Positions 9,940-22,914 of a DNA stretch of 64,000 bases are shown here, in pieces. Within the stretch, counting starts at the first letter, position 1; the number at the start of each line of letters is the position of its first letter. The stretch spans positions 1-64,000 of the forward strand of contig CAJQUW010007096.1 in NCBI GenBank assembly GCA_907163375.1, read 5' to 3'. A model generated the notes under the pieces. That model searched no databases. It worked only from the letters and a program-made list of their open reading frames with translations, and had not been told where the DNA came from. The translations under genes were made by a program, and so were the position numbers. Source of the stretch: Prostheceraeus crozeri (Eukaryota > Platyhelminthes > Polycladida > Euryleptidae).

Positions 9940-12900
9940 GTAATGGGTGTGACAACTTTTGTTTCAGTATTGTTTTCTGCTGGCCATACCTACAACCAAA
10001 TGAATCACGAGTAAAAACAAGAATATCATCAATAATTCGAGCTCTCTGCTGCCATAGAGGGAATGGTTCTAAACTGATGAGAAATGAATAACTGAACAGC
10101 AAAATCTTGGTGATCTTTGGTTTAACTTGTTTTGCAAGTTTTCTTACAAGCAGCAATTAAAATTTCTGAGTTTTTAAAAAGAAGTAGTGTCTTACATATA
10201 CATGTAAGTAGAGTGATCCTTTTGTAGCAACCTGAATGCTTTAGCACTGTACCACCATTGCCAGCGTTCACTCCGCACATATGCTGTTTTCATTTCAGAC
10301 CTTGATAAAGTTTGTCAATATTGCTATTGACAATATTGATAATTCACTGTTTGCACATTGTAAAAATCTTGAACTACGTTAGCGTTCTACTCTGCATATG
10401 GCGTATAGCAAGGACAAATATTCGGAGTTATTCGCTTCATTATACACACATGCATGTATGCAATGCACATGACTTCATAATAAGTATGTAATATACATGA
10501 TTTTGCAGAAGGAAAGCAAGCATGACACCAACGAAGCTGTAGATGAATTTCACATTTACGGCAATGCAACCTCTCATCAAAAGCGACCGTTTACATAACG
10601 AGGACGCTCTAGAATGGGACTACTGCATCAATAAACATCCACAAGGATTCTGCTGCCAAATTGCATTTCGGATTTGACGGTCTATTTTTGTCGTATCGGA
10701 AATTCATGATGTCTATACTTACTGATGAATTTTCAGATAATAATACAGACACGAGACGCACTTTAGAAATATTTATTACTAATTTCTCCAAGAATTGAAA
10801 TGGTCATGCGTGTCTATCAATACAGTCACACCCCAGTAGAATCAAGTTATCAAATATTCACAAATGGGGACAGAATGTTCCTTCCTTTACACTTTTGCTC
10901 ATATCCAATTGATAAATTTCTGGAAGAGAATGACTAAGTCATTGAACGATATGGCTGCATGGCTAGATCCTGCTTCATCAACCGACAAATTGCACTCAAC
11001 GAACAGTAGCAGCTATAAAACCACGACAGAGATGGAAAGACGGAAGAGCAATCAATTTTTCTAGTCGCCTAAAGTGCAAATACAACTCTTGCTGGACTGA
11101 TAGAAGTTTCCGATGGTTTAAAAAGACAGACATTAAATCAACATTTGATAAACTCATCAAACAATCAAGGATGACAATTGATAACTTAAATAGAGTAAAT
11201 ATTTGAATTCATTATGCACTGCAGTTCAAACTTCATGAAAAGATTCTCGATGGAAAATGTAAATGGTAATTTGATACTACCATGCTTTCGAAATGCACAA
11301 ATATAAAAGCATTTTTCATTTTTTTATTCCAGCATTTTGTACCGTTTCTTTTCAATTGAACACCCTATTAAATGAATCAGCAACAACAAAATCTGCTTTA
11401 AAATGAGAGATATAGCACCTTTAAAGCAAGTTTCATTCCTATTGTAAGACTCTAATTTTCAAAATAGTGCTTTATTTCTAACCAAAATTACTTAATTGAT
11501 CATAGAAATTAGTGGTACAATGCTTGAAATATATCTAGGACTGTGAAATTGTGAAATTAGGACTGCCGTAAATCACAGATATTTATCACATATCTAGGAT
11601 AATTTGTGACAAATTGCGGACATATCCAGGATATCTAAACTTTTTTCTCCTCATCAATGCTCTTTTTTTCTAAGAGAAAATATGGAAGTGCTTTCAAATG
11701 GCAAACATGCTTTAGATCACGTAGAGCTCTTTATTCTCATACTTTAAGAAAATAAAGCACTTTATCGTCTTAAAGTATTCTACATAAGTACTCTATCTAA
11801 TACGTATTGTTGATAACATGCTATTCGTAAGCTTACTGTGTCGATTGTATGCATCATGCTGCGTATGAGCCAATTTGTAGGGAATATCCCATTGTCTTCT
11901 CAACTGCCTCTCTCGTAAGTCATGGATAGATAGCTGGAATACATTTCCGATTGTTTCAATCTGCTCTCGTATAAGTGAATAAAGCATCAAAGTGCCTATC
12001 AAGAAGTCTTATCATACTTACTAACTGCTACGAATGAGATATAAATTTGGATTTGAAACAGGCATGCGTGTTTTAGAGCCCTATGCATTTAATGCTGAGC
12101 ATTTTTAAAAGCAACTTAGAAATCCAGATATTGAAACAAAACAGATGCCTAGTACACGTTTATGAAACAAAGTTTAAAAGTAGTTGCAAAATATTAAATT
12201 AAGATCATAATCCACCCAACCAATGTTTTTATTCAATTGATATTGCATACTGCGGTTGTGCTTTGCCAGCACCTGTTCGAAGGTTTTGAAAGTTACAATG
12301 ATGGAACACTTTCTAAGTGTAGGCGAGATACAATTTGTTTCGCCTATTCAATGGAAACTTGTGATATTCAATAAAGTTGTGCTGTTCAATTGAAACTTCA
12401 AAATCTTGAAGGCAGTGTCTCAAGCTTTCATACTAGATGCTTGAATTTTTTAGAATTCAATGAAAATATCATAGAAAATTCTATTGATCCCAGGAAATTT
12501 GAAGCAGACTTTCATAGGTCTCATTTAATATACCAATCATGCTTAATCCGTGCGTCTGTATGATTGCTCTGATGGAATTATTTAAAACAATAGATTAAAT
12601 CAGAAATTATGTAGTTGTGCAACAAAAAATGGCAGAAAGTTGCAATGACTAGATTACAAAGTCAGTGGCGGAAGAAACGCTGGGTTTTTAATAGATTCTT
12701 TGAAAATAACAAATGACAAAGAAAGAGTTCTACAGGATGCCGAAAAAATATTTCGGACGGATCACTAGCCGCTAGAATGCTAATATAGCCTACATCTTAG
12801 CAAGAGGAGCAACAGCAGGGTGCCCGACATTCGCTATAAAATTCCGAAATTCTGAGGTTGTGGGAACTGAGACTATATGGCCTAAAATAACATTTACTTG

Positions 12901-14974
12901 AACTATTTTATTTTCGTCCCTTTTTTACATTTTTTTGACATCAGGAAGCGCATCAGTTATGTTATGATTGGCGCGAATTTCAAAAGACTTCATTTTTGTG
13001 ATGCATAAATTTAAAGTTTGAATTTAATTGATCTGTAGAATTGAATCATGCTCTCCTACTTGGAATAATTACACTGCATGCTTAAAATATTCATCCCTTC
13101 AATTTGCTGTGACCAAGTTGACAAATGAAATGAATTAACTATAATTGATTGAAACTGTACAGTAAAATATTAATTTGATAGAAATTCGCACATGTCGGTG
13201 CACCGGTTCGAAAACCGGTACAAGTAGAAGAACCGGTGCAGCGGTGCACCGTTTCTGTAAAAAATAAAGCAAACTGCCATTCTGACTTGCGATAATGTAA
13301 TTGGATAATGATGATTATTTCATGAATGTGCATTTATTCAAGCAACTACAAATGATGGTCATGAAAGCTATTAATATGTTATATAAGCCAATATGTATTA
13401 TGTTTGCATAAGCAAATCCTATACCACTAATCATTCTTTTAATATTATGAAAAAAGGTTTTCCTTAATTTTAGAGTCAGGAAGATGACATTTGATTTTTG
13501 TAATAGTTTCCTTCATCCGTGTCAAAATGACATTCTTCAAGGCAAGAAGAGCAGCATAAATTTTAATCCTTTAATGGCCGAAAATACTAAGCACGTTTTT
13601 ACCAAAGACGAACTAGTATACAGCCTATTACAGAGTAACAGAAATGGCCATTGAAGCCTTACTTTCGATAAAATCGTGCTTATTATTTTCAGAATTTGTT
13701 TCTGATTTCCAAAACATCTTTGAGAAATTTTATATTTGTTCAATTTTGTGTTGTTATGCTTGTTTTCATGTATTTCCTTTATTACTCTTCTGAAACTCTA
13801 CACTGTCAATAGCATGAAAAAACAAAATTTATTGATGAATCATTCTCTTAAACAGTTGCGAAAGCTAATCGGAAGTTTGTTTAGTTAGCACGAACTGCCG
13901 CTACAATCATAGGCAAAAGTCTTAATGGAGTATGTCTTATTACATCAAACAATCACAAATGATTCAGATAGATAAAATGGCCTTCGGCTTGCACATAACT
14001 TCCATTTCCTTATCACTTCATCATCAACTCGAATCGCAAAGAAAATAGTGATCAGATTTGGAAAATTATGAGGTCATTCGATAAAAAGTTGAATAATCCT
14101 GACTGCTTATTATCATCGGAATTCCATTGGACCGGTTCTTGTAGCATTATGGAGCCCTTGCTGAGGGATTTTCCTTTCACATCTGGAAGAAAATTCGTTA
14201 AGAATTTTGAAAGTTGCCTCCTGCAGGATTTTTTATGCTGATCATTAACGAATTGCACCTATGTTCGTCAAGGATTATGTAAAATGATATCTTGTCTAAT
14301 AATCACCATATTAGGGCCTATTCAGTTTGCATCTCATTTTGAACATTTTCTGTGTTTACTGTCAAAAATATTTTCCTTCATTTTTAAAGCTCTGTTGTGG
14401 GTAGTTGCTGTTGTATTGAATTTACAAAAGCGCAGTCAAAAGGTCTTCAATATAATTTTTTTATTAAACTTGCCTTCATTTTAATAAATTTCTAAAGGAT
14501 TAATAAAGATTTTTGTACATAATCCTTAATAATGAAGTACATCCACATGTTAATCCTCATTATCACAGCACTGAAAGATCACTCTAGACTGAAATATATA
14601 TTTCTTCAAATAATCGACGGCATTTTCAAAGAAAATAGCATTATTTTTATTCTTTTCCTAGTCTTAGATCGGAGCCGAATGATGAGACAATTTTTACATT
14701 CGCTGGATTTCTGTAAAAATTGCACCAAACTGTAGTCAACTTTGGTCTCGTGATATTCATCGAGTCTGCAATCAAGTATCATAAATTCGCAATTGCTGTG
14801 GAGAACTTCAGCACTTCAATTTTCACGAAATTTCTAAGCTTGGCAACTTTCTTTAGATGAAATTCTATCTTAATCTCTACATGCAATCCAATCTAGCATG
14901 TTTAATCAGCTGAATTGAGCTAAAATTTATCAGTAGTGGACCCTCACTTTATTTGCGGCGGAAGAATAAAAATA
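9940..14974. other. Intergenic sequence without recognised genes
   Basis: About 5 kb of AT-rich DNA. A small imperfect palindrome with ACCGGTGCA and GGTGCACCG motifs lies at about 13192-13253. Scattered open frames of 60-100 codons have no recognisable motif. Confidence 0.5.
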
Positions 14975-15809
14975 CAGGTTGTCCCAGAAATGAGGGAACG
15001 TGGGGTTGTCCCAGAAACTTGTTGCGATTGATCAGCATCTTGAAAATACGATTAGGATATTTATTTGGGTCATCTAGTTATGTTCTTATGTGGTCTTAGC
15101 GCATGTCTAACAGCAATGCCAGACTGTTCAAAGTTAAATGCAGTCTGTTTAAAGGAGTTCCTTTAAACCATGTTCGTACGAAAAAACAAGCCAAACTCAA
15201 ACTTTCCGCGGATGTATAGGTTTTGTCAGATTTTTTGGCATTTGTGAACTCCATCCGACAATAGTATCGGATATTTGAACATTTTTTTCTCTGATTGAGT
15301 GTACAAGGATCGGCAACGATGCCATGGGTCGTCCTGTGCTATAATTGCAGTATCAGTCATCACTCGCATAATAGGCCATAAGTCCACTTTTTGATCAACA
15401 GAGCGTAGCAAGTGATTATTGCCTTCCGCAAATGCAGATCCAGTGCGATTTAAATTCAATTTTAAAATCAATATCACATTCACGTTGCAAAGCATTCCGA
15501 GTTTCTATTCATATCATGGGACATTTTTCGTCATTTTTATTGCTTGCATAGACGCAGCTTTGAATCAGGTGAAACATGATCCGACTATCAAATGGTAAAA
15601 GAATGCATAAATTCTAATGATACATCAAATTTGGCATGGTCAGGTAAAGTGGTAATGGTCAGTCAAATTAAACTGCAAAATCAACATTTTTGGAATGGAA
15701 CAAAACTAGATGACCCAAAGAATTATTCTGATCGAATTATGAAGATAATAAACATTAGCAACAATTTTGAGAGAGATATCATACCCTTCCTTGCTTATGG
15801 GACAACCTG
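14975..15809. mobile_element. Non-autonomous Tc1/mariner-type element
   Basis: The termini are CAGGTTGTCCCAGAAATGAG at the left and the complement of CAGGTTGTCCCATAAGCAAG at the right, both flanked directly by TA (14973-14974 and 15810-15811). The TA duplication and CAG-type inverted ends fit the Tc1/mariner superfamily. A second copy of the GGTTGTCCCAGAAA motif lies just inside the left end (15004-15017). I see no transposase motif in the 835 bp, so it would depend on a partner element. Confidence 0.75.
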
Positions 15810-16761
15810 TATAAACCCAAAAAGCGGGTGAAGTAAGCCAAAGCATAACAACACACTATCTACCAAAATTTATACAACTCATCAATGTCCAAAGACTTGC
15901 TCCAGTATGAAGCAACACATGATTTACATTGTTGTGAGAATCATGTTGCTTTTACGACAATTCCTTTAGGGGGATATTTTAATCTATTTCAAAGCCGTTT
16001 GACATATTTTACTTGGATTAATGAACACATATTTTATTGATTCGCATAGTTGAACTTTGATGCAATAGCAGTCTTTATATTATCGCATATTTTGCAAGTA
16101 GACAAAGTGTGTTATTAAATCAAAATCTGAGAGCATGAATTCCGAGCAATAATATTCACTAATTAGATTGTTATCGATTCAGATGAAGCAAAATTTGAAC
16201 AACGAGCGATACAAAGAAACAGGAAAAGTAGTTAGACATCAAGACACAAATGCCTTGATGTCAAATGAATCCCAAACACTATAGTGAAGTAGACAATGTT
16301 ATATATTCGGACAGTATATTTGTTGTGAAATGTTGCATATACATACAGACAGTATAATTGATCGTCTAATGTGTAATCAAATTTGCATTGGCGAAATTCA
16401 TGGAACATTAACAAGCCGATGAACAAGTAATGAACATTGTCGTCGATAAACATTTTACCTCCATGATACCGCCAGCACACTAGTCCGTTATGGTTCTGGA
16501 GTTCTAATTCCGGCAATCATTTGATGATTCTATACTAAAAGACCTTTATTTGAATCTGATGCTGCAGTTAGACTACAGCTGTATACTATCAATGCTCAAT
16601 TCTTTATAAAAGTTGAGATATCCATCAATGTCTATGTCCAGTGTCAGAAGACATTGGAGTCCCTGATAAAGCTCAAAGACATCATAGCTTGATGTCTATG
16701 AATTTATGAGTGATTTTAACGATCTATGGATGCATGATACTCTTGAACGAATATCATCCAT

Positions 16762-16941
16762 CTGTCGATGAAAGGATCCTGTCGATGAAATGACCCTGTC
16801 GATGAAAAGACCTGTCGATGAAACGACCCTGTCGACGAAAAGACCTGTCGACGAAAAGACCTGTCGACGAAAAGACCTGTCGATGAAATGACCCTGTCGA
16901 CGAAAAGACCTGTCGATGAAATGACCCTGTCTATGAAGTGA
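16762..16941. repeat. Minisatellite with alternating 16- and 17-bp units
   Basis: Eleven tandem units built on CTGTCGATGAAATGACC (17 bp) and CTGTCGACGAAAAGAC (16 bp). The two types are interspersed rather than in blocks. The translated frames across it (FIDRSFRRQ-like repeats) are by-products of the repeat. Confidence 0.9.
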
Positions 16942-16984
16942 GTCACCACCATATACCACGTAGGCAACTATTGCTACAAATCAG

Positions 16985-17490
16985 GAGCATCTTGTGAAAC
17001 ATGAAGTTTTGCCTTTTCCTGACATTCATGAATCCAGTTTCTTTGAAGACAGAGTATGTGGTCTCTTGTTTCACCATTTATCTCTTGGATGGGAAACTGC
17101 AGATTTCGTTAATGTTCATTAATCGCTCAGCTGGGTCTGTCGAGACTGCCAAGCGCATCAGTATCTCTTAACTTGTCTACCAATGTTTCAACTTTGGCAT
17201 CTCCACTGTATGCCAAAGCTAAATTTTGGAATTCATCCTGAACTTTAGTGACAATGTTGATTAAATTGACTGTCAATAATTGGTGAAAAATAGGATGTTG
17301 AAGTTCGAATTTGACATATCCCACCAACAAGCTAGAATTGTCGCACAGTAACAAACAGTGTAATAAGTCACAGCCTAGAGAGTTCTCATTCACTTCCACC
17401 CACAGTTTTGAGACTGACAAGCATGACAAGTGAGACTTTGTTGCAAGTGTGATGCACCACATTGAACCGATTTCTATGTAATTGCTGAAG
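16985..17490 (-). pseudogene. Decayed reading frame of unknown family
   Basis: On the minus strand a frame of about 119 codons opens at about 17483. After two in-frame stops it continues as protein-like sequence (LQFPIQEINGETRDHILCLQ... WIHECQEKAKLHVSQDAPDL) to about 16985. The long open stretch plus its same-frame continuation suggests a former coding segment, perhaps from a mobile element, but I recognise no domain. A different frame over part of the same DNA also looks protein-like, so the call is weak. Confidence 0.3.
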
Positions 17491-18853
17491 CTCTACTTGG
17501 AACTCTTCCTTAACAATTCAACAATTACATTCAAAAATGAGTGAGTTTCAAGCATATAAGTATTTTAACTTCGTTCCCGGACATATAGCGGTGAGATGAA
17601 CATTTTAAGACCTGTCTGAACTGCTGATATCCAAAAAGAAGAGGTTTTGGATTGCGATGTCTACAGAGAAAACATGCAAAGACGTGGTCTAGTCATAGAA
17701 GTCCCTTCTATCCATCATAACGATAGCAAATGAAAGTAAGGCCTTATCATGAAGTTAGCTTCAAAAAGGATGGAAAACGCAGCAGAGAAATAGATAATGT
17801 TTGGGTAAGTTGACAAAGAATGTTTCCTACCTAGATCATGCATTTCTGTCAAAAATGCAGCAAACTTGGGTAGAAATTGAGCGTTATGAGTCTATGACAA
17901 ACCGACAAACCAATTAAAATTCTGCATGTCAACAGTTTGGAAACGCTTTCAGAAATCATTGGTCACGCAGTACATGCAACTCATCCATCGAGGAAATAAT
18001 GTTAGTTTGGCAGAAAACTGTGCCGACAATTCGGTTTCACCACTTTCGATTAAACTCTCGCTTCTCGCTCTGGGTGTAGCCTTTAAATGTAGAGGCAATC
18101 TCAACATGTAATTCATCAGAATACTCGAACTTATTCGATGTACATAATATTTGATCAACTATCGTGAGAGCAACTGACTAATATCTAAATAGATAGAATC
18201 TTGTTTCCATATTGCTTCAGATTCAGACATAGAATACTTGAATTACCAATTTAATATCACGGTACGTCACTTTGCTTGGCTCTACTTGACTCGAGTGAGG
18301 CAAAAGTTTGATTGCCAGTGGCTTTCAGCTTTTAGTCTGACTAGACATAAGTCAGTTAATCAAAAACAATGATGTTAAACAATTATATCACTAAATCGAC
18401 ATAGAATTGTTGGTGGGGAGGAAACGTTTATTTCCTCTCGAAAGAATGTAGCTCTTCATTTTGTGACTTATAGATGTCTGTTGTTCATTGCATAATTATG
18501 GCTACCGCAAAATCTATGAATCAAGTAATTAAGGGACTGTATCGATATCTTGGTAGTGTCTGGCTAATCTTAGCTTGTTTACAGACTTCTATGATTTTTT
18601 ACACATGTGCTTACACAGGAAAAGCTAATGGCGGGAGAAAAAGCTAATTTTGTGATCCCTTGGGACTGAAAAGTCAATTTTCCCTCCCGAAAGTTTACAT
18701 AGAGGAGATATCTTTTCACTCCTACACAAAATGAAAAAATGCTTCTCAACTACAGAGTCAATAATCAATATTGTATTTCACTCTCGATGGCTTTGTAGGT
18801 CATAGAAATGATTGAAATGAGTTTGAAATGCATTATTGCCCGGCATTGGAGGG

Positions 18854-18860
18854 TATATAA
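18854..18860 (+). promoter_or_regulatory. TATA-like box before the transporter gene
   Basis: TATATAA lies 56-62 bases before the proposed start codon at 18916. A start of transcription about 30 bases downstream would leave a 5' leader of about 30 bases. This is inference from position only; an upstream non-coding exon is equally possible. Confidence 0.3.
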
Positions 18861-18915
18861 TGCACCATTATGCGCCCGCCAATTTCACATAGAATTCTCA
18901 CCGTACCAGATAGCC

Positions 18916-18966
18916 ATGAACCGTCGTCCGTCACTCCAGCTGGAGAATCCACTAATGAATAAATTA
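18916..18966 (+). CDS. SLC38A11: SLC38A11-like transporter, coding exon 1 (proposed)
   Basis: Seventeen codons (MNRRPSLQLENPLMNKL) followed by the donor GTAAGC. The exon ends in phase 0, which fits exon 2, and splicing joins it to SSHLDGG. G at -3 of the ATG fits animal start contexts. The sequence is GC-richer than its surroundings. The N-terminal tails of this family are poorly conserved and cytosolic, so homology cannot confirm this exon; phase, splice site and start context support it. Another upstream exon remains possible. The whole gene would encode a membrane transporter of the amino acid/auxin permease superfamily, predicted from family knowledge to carry neutral amino acids, with about 11 helices. 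Confidence 0.5.
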
Positions 18967-19143
18967 GTAAGCCAATATTTCAAATCATTTTTAGATAGAA
19001 ATCTGAATTTCAAATCTATTCACATTCACAGAATTTCAAAGTTTTTATGAATTACCATCTATTGAGAGAGTAAACTTTCATAGACTTCAATAAATGTCAA
19101 TCAAAGATTTCTTCATCTCCATTATCTGTGAGTAACAGTGATC

Positions 19144-19401
19144 AATAATTGTAATATTCATAGACTTCTCAAGAGTTACGTACAATAGCATTATATCATG
19201 GATTTTGCGAGCAGAAATATCAGACATAGATGAGGCTGCGTTAGCCTATGAATAATTGTAATATTCATAGACTTCTCAAGAGTTACGTACAATAGCATTA
19301 TATCATGGATTTTGCGGGCAGAAATATCAGACAGTCTCGCCTGCTGACGCAGCCTCGCCTATGTCTGATATTTCTGCCCGCAAAATCCATGATATAATGC
19401 T
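19144..19401. repeat. Direct duplication followed by inverted copy
   Basis: A block of about 85-90 bases (from 19144) is repeated at 19251 with a 107-base period and almost no change. The segment 19342-19401 is the reverse complement of the block's right half, including the GAGGCTGCGTTAG part found only after the first copy. The result can fold into a long hairpin. Confidence 0.85.
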
Positions 19402-21860
19402 ACATTACAGTGCGCTTCACTCATTGGTTGATGTATGTTTGATTGCTATAGTATTTATTAATTAACAAAGGATACCAAAAGAAAGATATTTGACTAAATA
19501 TTGATATCAAATTCGATTTTAACCTAAGTACATGCTACTCTAAGTAAACACATGACAAGCTTGCTTCTTAATCGCAACAAAACAGTTTTTTGCCTGGAAA
19601 CATTCTTAGCAAATTTTCTGCTCTAATTCTTTTGCAGCTTATCTGTCTGACCAATAGGTGCTACGCAGAAATATATTTTTACTTAGCAAATTGGTCAATT
19701 ACGTTCGAAACTGGAAAAATGAATTAAACATGTTTCAGTATTGTCAATGTCGTTTCCTTGAATTGAGTGATGAATAAAGTCTATTTAATGTTCGCATCAA
19801 TAAAATTATATGTACCGGTACATCATCATTTCCGCTGCACGTCAATAAACAGACGCTACATGTTTAAGTGCAGTGTGTATTTTGCTTAAATGAAGTCGTC
19901 TAAGTGAATTTAATCATGCCTTTGATTTCCGGCTAATATTCCACATAATATAGGACATGCATTGTTAAATGAAATTGATAAAACTTCTACACTCGTTAAT
20001 CGACAAATACTGATTTCATTCCATGTTTAGAAGTAGCTGCAACGATTTAAGGAGTGTTGTGTGAAGAATGGTTGAATAATTGTTAGTTCAATTGATAAAA
20101 AATTGTGAACTCGCCATGTTGATTGTTTTATTTGTAATATCACTACTGTCGTTCAGCGCCAATGAATCGCTTAATTGTTGTGTTATAATTTATGGGAGTT
20201 TTTGTCTACTGTGTCAATGATTTATTGTGAACATTTGGTAGAGAGTTCCTCGCGTATTCAATGAACTTTTTTAGGAAAACTATGTTCACTCTTCTGTCAT
20301 TGTCACAAATATAAAAACTTCAAATAAAAGATTTGAAGGATGCGTATGATTGAACTGTTGAAAACTTTGCCACAACGTTCTGACACACAATATGAAAATT
20401 GAGAATTCTTCAATATGCAACGAAATAAAATTGTACACATTTTCTTGGAAATCGACAAAACAGCTCATTTCTAGTTTTTCTACGTAATCGATTGGAGAGC
20501 AAAATCTCTTTTATAGCACTATCTTCGAGTCTCTTAAGTTGGATCTCAAATAGTTCTCACTCCTGAGCTGTATCTCTTTATCTCAGAGAGCTTTGTCTTT
20601 GACATCATGAGAAACCTTTCACTCTCAGAAATAACACTCAAAGATCCCAAAATCTCTACAATTTTCCTTCATCGGCTCTTTCTAAATTTGTTTGGGACTT
20701 GATGTCTTGGTGGTATAATTTTAACGTTGGATTCATGTGTCACAGCCACAGTTGGCTCTTGAAATAGTGCATTTGTCAAACATTTTCACCGGAAGTTTCT
20801 ACCTTTGAGCATTTATTGTTTTCAGGGTTCTCCAAATGAGATTTTATGAGATGCAGGGAATATACAAGTATATATGACTGCAAATGCACTCACGGTATAC
20901 ATGTACTGTACATGTACAATGTGCATTGGTGAAATTATGTATAGGATTTACAGAAAGTCGCCTCGGTGATTTCATCATTGTATCATCAGCAGAGACACCT
21001 AACCATCATCAGTGACAACAACAAAGACCAATGAGTGTGTTTCTTTTACATGGATGAATTGCATGAACAGATGTTGAAATGATGCAGACGAATAAAATAA
21101 CAATATTTACAATAAAAACATCGTCTCTGACTTTAAATTGCTGTTCATCAGTACTTTTGTGCTAGATTTGATTAGAAGTGTCTCTACAATTTTTATGGCG
21201 TGTTTGCAATAATATTTTAAAGTTTTTCTCTGTTGTTCTGTGTCTATGTATTCATAATTCTGATGGTGGTCTACTTTTTAGTTCTTTTATGCGTGTGTAT
21301 GAATGTCTGCGAGTCTCTCTGATGTAACATTCTTGGCAATGCTCACAGATAATATAAAATGCACATTCATTTTTTTGTTGTTGTCATTGATGATGGCACG
21401 TGTATGACGTACTGAAACCAGTAAGAAATGTAATGATGATATGTATAGCATTCTTATACTACTACTTAGCGTCACGACTAGTAGCGGCTGTGATATCCTC
21501 ACAAGCAGCATTCAAAATGCATTGTACACGTATCCGTGACAGTCGAAGACATTGCTAATTTTTTAAATATGTGGTACATTCTGTGCCATTCTATATGGTA
21601 CATATATGGTACTCCATGTGGTATATTTCTGAATGTTAATGAGTTGAATGAGTGCTTGAAATTTCATGCTCTAGTTGCACAGATTTTATGAAATCTAAAG
21701 AAAATGAATATTAGAACCTTAAACGTTGCCTATAGTGACCGTGAGTGACAGATGAACTCAAAATACAAAATGAATGTCCTCATCGGACAGAGCACACCTT
21801 ATAAAGTACAGTGACAGCAGCCTTGGAGATACAGCAACAAGATTTAAATGCTATCAAAAG

Positions 21861-22542
21861 CAGTGTTGTTGAGGATTATCTGGATGGTAAAGATACCGGA
21901 TACTTAAGAATCCGGATGATAGAGGATAGTAGTTGGATAATTTTGGATACCGGATAATCGATATTTATACAGACTGTCTATTGTCTGATCATCGAGTTGT
22001 TCTGAGACAATTTGTGTGAGTGACATCTGTGATATCGGTAATATTTTTAACGCCATTTCCTCTTTGATATACGTATATTTGGAAATATAGCAATGTTCAT
22101 GCTTCATGTACAGTTTTGGTTAGCTTTATGTTTTTGATCCTCAAAAAGCAAGCCTAAATAATGTAGTATATTATAAACGTTTTACTACAAGACCTTACAA
22201 CTGATCAGTTCGGATAAGGTTTGCGAACGAATCTTGATCTTAGTTGACTGTAATATGAAAATCTTGCTCTAAGTTTACTTAAATTTGCTGCTGTAGTTTC
22301 ATATTGCTTCACAATGATACACTGGGAATAATAGGATGGAATCCATTACTGATATCAGAGCCATTATAACAATCGGAAACGAATGGATGAAAATGGCATA
22401 CATTTATGTATGACGAATGTAATCAATAAAGTAATTTGTACAAATAAATGAGACGTTTTATCAAAAGTTTCTTACTAATAAGTATCCGGTTAGTTGGAAA
22501 CGGATTATCTGGATATCAAAATATTACCGGATAACATCACTA
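21861..22542. mobile_element. Non-autonomous hAT element with 8-bp target duplication
   Basis: The element begins CAGTGTTGTTGAGGATTATC and ends with the complement of TAGTGATGTTATCCGG, short hAT-type inverted ends. It is flanked by a perfect 8-bp duplication ATCAAAAG (21853-21860 and 22543-22550). Subterminal repeats of TACCGGATA and GGATTATCTGGAT occur near both ends. The 682-bp body has no transposase motif. Confidence 0.88.
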
Positions 22543-22754
22543 ATCAAAAGCACACTCAGGCCAATGGAAGCCGACATTATTTAGTTAGTCTTACTGTGCA
22601 TCCTGACATGTCCATGACGTGATTTGATTTTCAATGTGCATATACGTTCTTTGAATATTACAGAGCATCGGATTTCTATGCTTCATTCTTTCTTGAGATG
22701 ATAACTGACATGGATTTCTTAATTTGATTAAACCTTTAATCGCTCTCTACGCAG

Positions 22755-22914
22755 AGTTCACATCTTGATGGAGGAGCAATCACGCCCACGAGTTCAGCGT
22801 CAGAAAGCGTTCGAGCAGTTGATGAAGATGAAAGAGATTCAGAGAAGGAAAAGTCAGGTATCACCATGACAGCCTTCAATGTCATCAACTCAATTATTGG
22901 CTCTGGAATTATTG
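22755..22914 (+). CDS. SLC38A11: SLC38A11-like transporter, coding exon 2
   Basis: Acceptor CTCTACGCAG, donor GTGAGT. It reads SSHLDGGAITPTSSASESVR..., a Ser/Glu/Asp-rich cytosolic tail, then the start of helix 1: TMTAFNVINSIIGSGIIG. The NVINSIIGSGIIG stretch is the hallmark of SLC38-type transporters, where the helix is broken at GSG to form the substrate and sodium site; human SLC38A11 has FNVVNSIIGSGIIG. The exon ends after the first base of a Gly codon (phase 1). Together with the following exons it establishes the gene beyond reasonable doubt. Confidence 0.9.

Larger units (their letters stand above)
18967..22754 (+). other. Intron 1 of the transporter gene
   Basis: 3.8 kb from GTAAGC to CTACGCAG. 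It holds a direct plus inverted duplication (19144-19401) and a hAT element (21861-22542). The rest is AT-rich with nothing recognised. The assignment depends on the proposed exon 1. Confidence 0.45.

Noticed and set aside
16696-16967. Two overlapping minus-strand frames rich in FIDRSFRRQ-like repeats
   Set aside because: They are translations of the 16/17-bp minisatellite; the mixed unit lengths keep shifting the frame.
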